A stretch of DNA of 64,000 nt from Shouchella lonarensis (GTDB lineage Bacteria > Bacillota > Bacilli > Bacillales > Bacillaceae_D): assembly GCF_900096965.1 (NCBI RefSeq), contig NZ_FMYM01000002.1:62001-126000 (forward strand), read 5' to 3'. This document shows, in pieces, positions 55,014 through 64,000 of this stretch. The position numbers were made by a program, and so were the translations under genes. Each line of letters starts with the position of its first letter. Position 1 is the first letter of the stretch. Below the pieces are notes generated by a model. That model searched no databases. It had not been told where the DNA came from and saw nothing but the letters and a program-made list of their open reading frames with translations.

Positions 55014-57299
55014 ATGACGCGAAGAGGTTGTTATATACATGTACTGTTGCTCGTTTTACTTATAATGAGCCAAGCATTCTCACCAATAGCAGTACATGCA
55101 GAAGAGAAAATGAACATTGAAAATGATGTTGAGGTAGATGGCGATGAAGAAGAACGGCGTGTTGTCATTGTCTCTGCATCAGGTGATGTTGAAAATGCGG
55201 TTGAGACAGTGAAAACCCGTATTCCTTCGGCAAAGATCAGGCAAGTATACAAAGAAGTGTATAGAGGATTTTCGTTAGAAGTTTTAGAGCGTGACATCCC
55301 GACGTTAGAGAAATTATCTGTTATTGCGCGTGTCGATGATATTGCCATTTATCAACCAAGTATTGAAGGAAGCATTGATTTTGTTGGTGGTGGGAGAGAA
55401 GCAAGTCGCTACTTTGATGCAAAAGGTCGCCGCATTACCGGTGCAGGGGTGAAAGTGGGCGTGATTGACACCGGGATAGACTATGAGCATCCTGATTTAC
55501 GGCGAAATTATAAAGGTGGTTATGATGTCATTGATGATGACGACCAACCGATGGAGACAAAAAGTCCGCAGGGAGAACCGACATTACATGGCACGCATGT
55601 AGCAGGTATTATCGCTGCGAATGGACGCATTCAAGGCGTCGCACCAGAGGCTGACATTTATGCGTATCGTGCTTTAGGACCAGGAGGACAAGGAACAACT
55701 GAACAAGTATTGACAGCGATTGAGAGAGCTGTAGGAGACGGTGTTGATGTGTTAAATTTGTCATTAGGAAACACCATAAATGGACCCGATTGGCCAACAA
55801 GTTTGGCACTTGACCGTGTCGTTGATAAAGGGGTTGTTGCCGTCACATCAAGTGGAAACAGTGGTCCGAATATGTGGAGTGTCGGTTCACCTGGAACATC
55901 AACGAAGGCGATTTCTGTAGGTGCCTCGTTGCCACCAATTGATGTACCCTATATTACACTATTCACGGACCAAGCACATCATATCCCTTTGGCACCAATC
56001 GCTGGTGCAAAGCCATGGACATTTAAACGGGATGTGGCGTTAGTGGATATCGGACATGGGCTTGTTGCAGATTACCGTGATTTGTCCGTGAAAGGAAAAG
56101 TCGTATTAGTCAAACGTGGACGCGCGACCTTTGCAGAGAAGTTGATGACTGCAAAGCGGGCTGGAGCGATTGGTGTGCTCCTTTACAATCATTTAGATGG
56201 CGCGTTTGCTGGAGGTGTGTTAGAACCAATTGATATTCCGGCGGCGAGTTTATCGAAAGAAGACGGTGAGTGGTTACTTACTCACATGAATGAGAAGAAA
56301 AAAACAGCATACATTCGTACGAAATTTGAGCGCAAACAAGATTTAATTGCTTCGTTTAGTTCGCGTGGACCGGTAACCGAAACATGGCAAGTAAAACCTG
56401 ACCTCGTGGCACCGGGCGTTGCCATTCAAAGTACGGTACCAAAAGGATACTTAGGGTTGAACGGAACGAGTATGTCAAGTCCACATGTTGCAGGAGCAGC
56501 GGCTTTATTATTGCAACTTCATCCCGAGTGGACACCTGAACAAGTGAAAGCAGCCCTCATGAATACAACGAAAACATTAACAAGTGAGCGCGGGCAACCT
56601 TATAAGCCACACGAGCAAGGAACGGGGCGTTTGCAAGTGGATCAAGCGTTACGAGCAGAAACGCTTGTTTATCCGGGAACGTTAACTTTTGGGACATGGT
56701 CAAAGAACGCTGCGCGAACGAAGCGAACGCTCTCGCTGACGATTGAAAATACAGGTTTACGCGCGAAAACATATTATATTGACCCGCCAATCGGTTCTTT
56801 AGACGGCATTGGATGGCAAACCCCGTATGCTGTTCGCGTTGCACCAGGAAAGAAAAAGGTTGTCCAATTATCTGCAGACATTTTCCCAGCTGCGTTACAG
56901 GAAGGACTACACGCGGGCATAATTACAATTAAAGGTGATCGTTTACCTATTGAGGTACCGTATGTACTTTTTATGGAAGAGCCAAATTACCCTCGTGTAA
57001 TGGCATTTCAATTTGCTCATGCTGATAAAAAGAATCACTATTACTATGAGTATTACTTGCCGGGTGGGGCCGAAAAATCTGGCATTGCTTTGTATGACCC
57101 TGACACATTTACGTTTGTGACAAATTTAGTTGAGAACGAACAAACTCATCGTGGTATGATCAGTGGGGAGTTGAGTGATGTGACTGTGCCACCGGGGCGC
57201 TACAAAGCATTGGTCTATGCAGAACAAAGCGGGGTGCAAGATACGATTGAGACGTATATTGAGATTGGTCAAGCAGATAAACATATAAGAGAAGAATGA
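55014..57299 (+). CDS. vpr: Vpr-like extracellular subtilisin family serine protease
   Basis: Secreted subtilase, 761 residues from ATG 55014 (GGGGGAG ten bases upstream). Signal peptide (about 1-29), I9 propeptide with VVIVSASGDVENAVE, then the catalytic triad Asp152 (VGVIDTGIDYEHPDL), His192 (HGTHVAGII) and Ser486 (GTSMSSPHVAG); oxyanion Asn282 in SSGNSGP. A PA domain is inserted at about 340-430, and a Fn3-like C-terminal domain follows. This is the Vpr architecture. Its position between upp and the atp operon differs from B. subtilis, but the upstream DnaA boxes are shared. Confidence 0.9.
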   Translation: MTRRGCYIHVLLLVLLIMSQAFSPIAVHAEEKMNIENDVEVDGDEEERRVVIVSASGDVENAVETVKTRIPSAKIRQVYKEVYRGFSLEVLERDIPTLEKLSVIARVDDIAIYQPSIEGSIDFVGGGREASRYFDAKGRRITGAGVKVGVIDTGIDYEHPDLRRNYKGGYDVIDDDDQPMETKSPQGEPTLHGTHVAGIIAANGRIQGVAPEADIYAYRALGPGGQGTTEQVLTAIERAVGDGVDVLNLSLGNTINGPDWPTSLALDRVVDKGVVAVTSSGNSGPNMWSVGSPGTSTKAISVGASLPPIDVPYITLFTDQAHHIPLAPIAGAKPWTFKRDVALVDIGHGLVADYRDLSVKGKVVLVKRGRATFAEKLMTAKRAGAIGVLLYNHLDGAFAGGVLEPIDIPAASLSKEDGEWLLTHMNEKKKTAYIRTKFERKQDLIASFSSRGPVTETWQVKPDLVAPGVAIQSTVPKGYLGLNGTSMSSPHVAGAAALLLQLHPEWTPEQVKAALMNTTKTLTSERGQPYKPHEQGTGRLQVDQALRAETLVYPGTLTFGTWSKNAARTKRTLSLTIENTGLRAKTYYIDPPIGSLDGIGWQTPYAVRVAPGKKKVVQLSADIFPAALQEGLHAGIITIKGDRLPIEVPYVLFMEEPNYPRVMAFQFAHADKKNHYYYEYYLPGGAEKSGIALYDPDTFTFVTNLVENEQTHRGMISGELSDVTVPPGRYKALVYAEQSGVQDTIETYIEIGQADKHIREE

Positions 57300-57307
57300 A
57301 TGCAAAA

Positions 57308-57348
57308 AATGGGGAGTAGGGACACTTTGGTCGTCAAAACTCCCCATT
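57308..57348 (+). terminator. Hairpin after vpr
   Basis: AATGGGGAGT (57308-57317) pairs exactly with ACTCCCCATT (57339-57348), loop of 21; only a weak T-rich tail on the plus strand. Confidence 0.6.
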
Positions 57349-57426
57349 ACCTTACATACATTTACCAAACCTGTGAACAAACGAAAACACTTTTACGAAA
57401 GAAATGTGTTTATATAGAGAAAACCG

Positions 57427-57455
57427 TTGACAGAAGTGGAGTCCTATTGTACCAT
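57427..57455 (+). promoter_or_regulatory. Predicted promoter of the ATP synthase operon
   Basis: TTGACA (57427-57432), 17 bases, TACCAT (57450-57455), about 70 bases before atpZ. Confidence 0.65.
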
Positions 57456-57528
57456 TACACATGGGTTACTGTGACAAGGCTTACATAATGATCGTGTGTA
57501 AGATTGCGTTCATACAAGGGGGATGAGT

Positions 57529-57726
57529 GTGCGTGCATTTGTGCTTGTTTCAGTGATTACCTCGTATGTCGTTGGTGGAACACTTGGGGGCGTTTTTCTT
57601 GGTCGCTGGCTTGATAGATACTTTGGGGTAGAACCGCTCTTTTTGATCAGTTGTTTGTTAGCTGGCATGGCCTTAAGCGCGTATGCCATTTATAAAGCTG
57701 TTCAACCCTTTCTAGGAGACGATTGA
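57529..57726 (+). CDS. atpZ: AtpZ (AtpQ/ATPase gene 1-like) small membrane protein
   Basis: About 65 residues, two membrane helices: VLVSVITSYVVGGTLGGVFLG and LFLISCLLAGMALSAYAIY. I prefer the GTG at 57529, six bases after AAGGGGG; the ATG at 57523 touches that site. In B. pseudofirmus OF4 atpZ is the tenth atp gene and, with AtpI, supports Mg2+ uptake. Its stop is immediately followed by the atpI ATG. Start choice is uncertain. Confidence 0.82.
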   Translation: MRAFVLVSVITSYVVGGTLGGVFLGRWLDRYFGVEPLFLISCLLAGMALSAYAIYKAVQPFLGDD

Positions 57727-58849
<1,123 letters not shown>

Positions 58850-58904
58850 AGTGTGACGAAGTCAAACGTTTTAATTATTTAATTCTTTGAAGGAGGAAAT
58901 ATAC

Positions 58905-59120
58905 ATGGTTGCATTAGGAATAGGACTTGCTGCAGGATTTGCGGCAATCGGAGGGGCTCTAGGGGTTGCTCTTATCGTGAAAGCTGTACTTGAAGGGGTG
59001 GCACGTCAGCCAGAACAACGTGGCGCGTTGCAAACACTCATGTTTATCGGAGCGCCGTTAGCAGAGGCACTTCCAATCATGGCGATTGTTATTGCATTTA
59101 TGCTCTTTGGTAAGTTGTAA
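58905..59120 (+). CDS. atpE: ATP synthase F0 subunit c
   Basis: c-ring subunit, 71 residues from ATG 58905 (GGAGG upstream). Proton-binding Glu54 lies in P51-x-x-E54-x-x-P57 (APLAEALP), the alkaliphile-type motif with the extra proline. The first helix has Gly16-x-Ala18-x-Gly20-x-Ala22, halfway between the GxGxGxG of neutrophiles and AxAxAxA of OF4. No sodium-binding Gln/Glu signature (Q in helix 1) is seen, so H+ coupling is likely. Confidence 0.96.
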   Translation: MVALGIGLAAGFAAIGGALGVALIVKAVLEGVARQPEQRGALQTLMFIGAPLAEALPIMAIVIAFMLFGKL

Positions 59121-59148
59121 AAAGATCAGGATAGACTGGACTATTTTT

Positions 59149-59182
59149 CGAGAGGCGACAGCGTTCTCATAAGGACCTCTCG
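59149..59182 (+). other. Hairpin between atpE and atpF
   Basis: CGAGAGG (59149-59155) pairs with CCTCTCG (59176-59182), followed by CCTTTCTTT. In the 108-base gap after atpE it may stabilise the upstream mRNA or partly terminate, raising c-subunit output over later genes. Confidence 0.5.
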
Positions 59183-59228
59183 CCTTTCTTTATGTAAAAG
59201 ATCACATTTGTAAAAGGGGTGTACAATT

Positions 59229-59720
59229 GTGCCATTCGATATTGCATGGGGGACTATCGTTTATCAACTTGTTGGTTTCCTCGTCTTAATTGCTTTATTA
59301 AATAAGTTTGCATTAAAGCCGATGCTTGGTATCATGCAAAATCGCCAAGATATGATTAACGAGCAGATGGACTCAGCAAAGCGTAACCAAGAAGAAGCAG
59401 AAAAGCTTGTGGCTGCGCAACAAGAAGAATTGAAAAAAGCACGTGTAGAAGCACGTGAACTCATTGAAAATGCGAAAAAAGCTGGTGAGCAACAAGGCAA
59501 GCAAATGGTTGAAGAAGCACGTGCAGAAGCAGCGCGTATTCATGCACAAGCACTTGCAGAAATTCAAAATGAAAAAGAACAGGCGGTTGCAGCGTTACGT
59601 GCGCAAGTCTCCTCACTTTCAGTGCTGATAGCAAGTAAGGTGATTGAAAAAGAGCTTGATGCAAAAGAACAAGACAAGCTTGTGCAAACGTATCTCAAAC
59701 AAGTGGGCGAAGAGCTATGA
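59229..59720 (+). CDS. atpF: ATP synthase F0 subunit b
   Basis: Peripheral stalk, 163 residues, GTG start with AAAAGGGGTG upstream. One N-terminal membrane helix (about 8-26), then a long charged coiled coil rich in Ala, Glu, Lys and Gln (40-140). Overlaps atpH by four bases. Confidence 0.94.
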   Translation: MPFDIAWGTIVYQLVGFLVLIALLNKFALKPMLGIMQNRQDMINEQMDSAKRNQEEAEKLVAAQQEELKKARVEARELIENAKKAGEQQGKQMVEEARAEAARIHAQALAEIQNEKEQAVAALRAQVSSLSVLIASKVIEKELDAKEQDKLVQTYLKQVGEEL

Positions 59721-60262
59721 GCAAGAGCGCAGTAGCAGGTCGTTACGCTGTTGCTCTTTTTGAGTTAGCAGAAGAAACAGGACAAGTCGACAAATATGAA
59801 GCAGAACTGTCATTAATTGAAGCCGTTTTTGCAGAAACGCCTCAGTTAACACAAGTGTTAATACAGCCGGGAATTTCTTTAGACAAAAAAGAAGATCTCC
59901 TTGTTCAAGCATTTAAGGGCCAGGTGAGCGAGCCAGTGTTCAATACAGTTTTATTATTGTTTTCACGGGGGCGCGTTCGGATGATCGCAGCACTTGCTGA
60001 CAGCTACAAAAAGTTAAACGACGAGAAAAAAGGGATTGCCACTGCAACGGTTTTTTCGGCAAAACCATTAAATGATGAGGAAGCGCGCCAAATAAGTACG
60101 ACATTTGCTCCTAAAGTTGGTAAGCGTGAATTGCGTGTGGAGAATGTAGTAGACGTGACAGTACTCGGAGGTATAAAGGTTAGAATTGGTGACCGTGTAT
60201 TTGATGGCAGCATTCAAGGGCAATTAACAAGGCTTGAAAAGCAACTATTAGAAGCAAATTGA
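59717..60262 (+). CDS. atpH: ATP synthase F1 subunit delta
   Basis: Joins the peripheral stalk to the alpha-beta head. 181 residues. N-terminal six-helix domain starts VAGRYAVALFELAEE; the C-terminal part has VENVVDVTVLGGIKVRIGDRVFDGS, the usual ending (positions about 141-168). ATG lies in the atpF stop. Confidence 0.94.
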   Translation: MSKSAVAGRYAVALFELAEETGQVDKYEAELSLIEAVFAETPQLTQVLIQPGISLDKKEDLLVQAFKGQVSEPVFNTVLLLFSRGRVRMIAALADSYKKLNDEKKGIATATVFSAKPLNDEEARQISTTFAPKVGKRELRVENVVDVTVLGGIKVRIGDRVFDGSIQGQLTRLEKQLLEAN

Positions 60263-60287
60263 ATCTGGATTCGGAAGTTAGGGGTGA

Positions 60288-61808
<1,521 letters not shown>

Positions 61809-61859
61809 AAGCAGCGTACAGGAAAAGAAATCAGGGGTCTACCGACTTCCGGCGACTGA

Positions 61860-62759
<900 letters not shown>

Positions 62760-62781
62760 GGTTGAATACAGGAAAAAGTAG

Positions 62782-64000
<1,219 letters not shown>

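Overview
The window reads as chromosomal DNA of an endospore-forming member of the Bacillaceae, probably an alkaliphile. The spore-former call rests on spo0F, spoIIR and a pbpG-like penicillin-binding protein. It is supported by gene order close to one stretch of the Bacillus subtilis map (ywfI-pta-lipL, ywfO, pbpG-speE-speB, ywiB-argS, clsB-fadF-acdA, rpoE-pyrG-spo0F-fbaA-tal-murA-glpX-rho-rpmE-tdk-prfA-prmC-spoIIR-ywlB-ywlC-mntP-ywlE-rpiB-ywlG-glyA-upp-atp). The alkaliphile call is an inference from the ATP synthase. Subunit c carries P51-x-x-E54-x-x-P57 and subunit a carries K179 and G211, at the positions of the alkaliphile-specific residues of Bacillus pseudofirmus OF4, and atpZ is present.

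Layout. 1-9.6 kb: a NatAB/YhaQP-type ABC exporter (its first base lies outside the window), a YidC insertase, hemQ, a crotonase-fold enzyme, pta, lipL, a dicarboxylate/glutamate symporter and the HD phosphohydrolase ywfO. 9.6-12.7 kb: an accessory pair of zinc-ribbon membrane proteins, then ywhD. 12.9-23.3 kb: pepF, a tandem GNAT protein, a class A PBP, speE-speB, ywiB-argS and a cardiolipin synthase. 23.4-29.6 kb: a fatty-acid beta-oxidation operon (fadF, thiolase, 3-hydroxyacyl-CoA dehydrogenase, acyl-CoA dehydrogenase, TetR regulator) behind a near-perfect FadR-type operator. 29.7-43.7 kb: the conserved rpoE-to-prmC block. It includes a pyrG leader that looks like the CTP-sensing reiterative-transcription attenuator, and a rho-linked ribosomal protein L31 of the zinc-free type.

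43.7-54.8 kb: spoIIR to upp, interrupted by an accessory stretch (47.3-51.6 kb) with a DUF4363/DUF421 pair, a K+ channel-RCK protein, an AT-rich spacer, a stand-alone GerE-type HTH protein and an HTH-TPR (RRNPP-like) regulator. 54.8-64 kb: a Vpr-like subtilase followed by the ATP synthase operon atpZIBEFHAGD, with atpD running off the end.

No classical novel defence, mobile or CRISPR system is visible, and I saw no tRNA, rRNA or insertion sequence. The most interesting signals are regulatory. DnaA-box clusters lie upstream of both ywlC and vpr. A hairpin at spoIIR could keep read-through mRNA silent while leaving the sigma-F transcript translatable. An 18-codon ORF is coupled to the tetR gene, and fbaA has a long structured leader. 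Coordinates of starts were chosen from Shine-Dalgarno spacing and family length, so several differ from the longest open frame.
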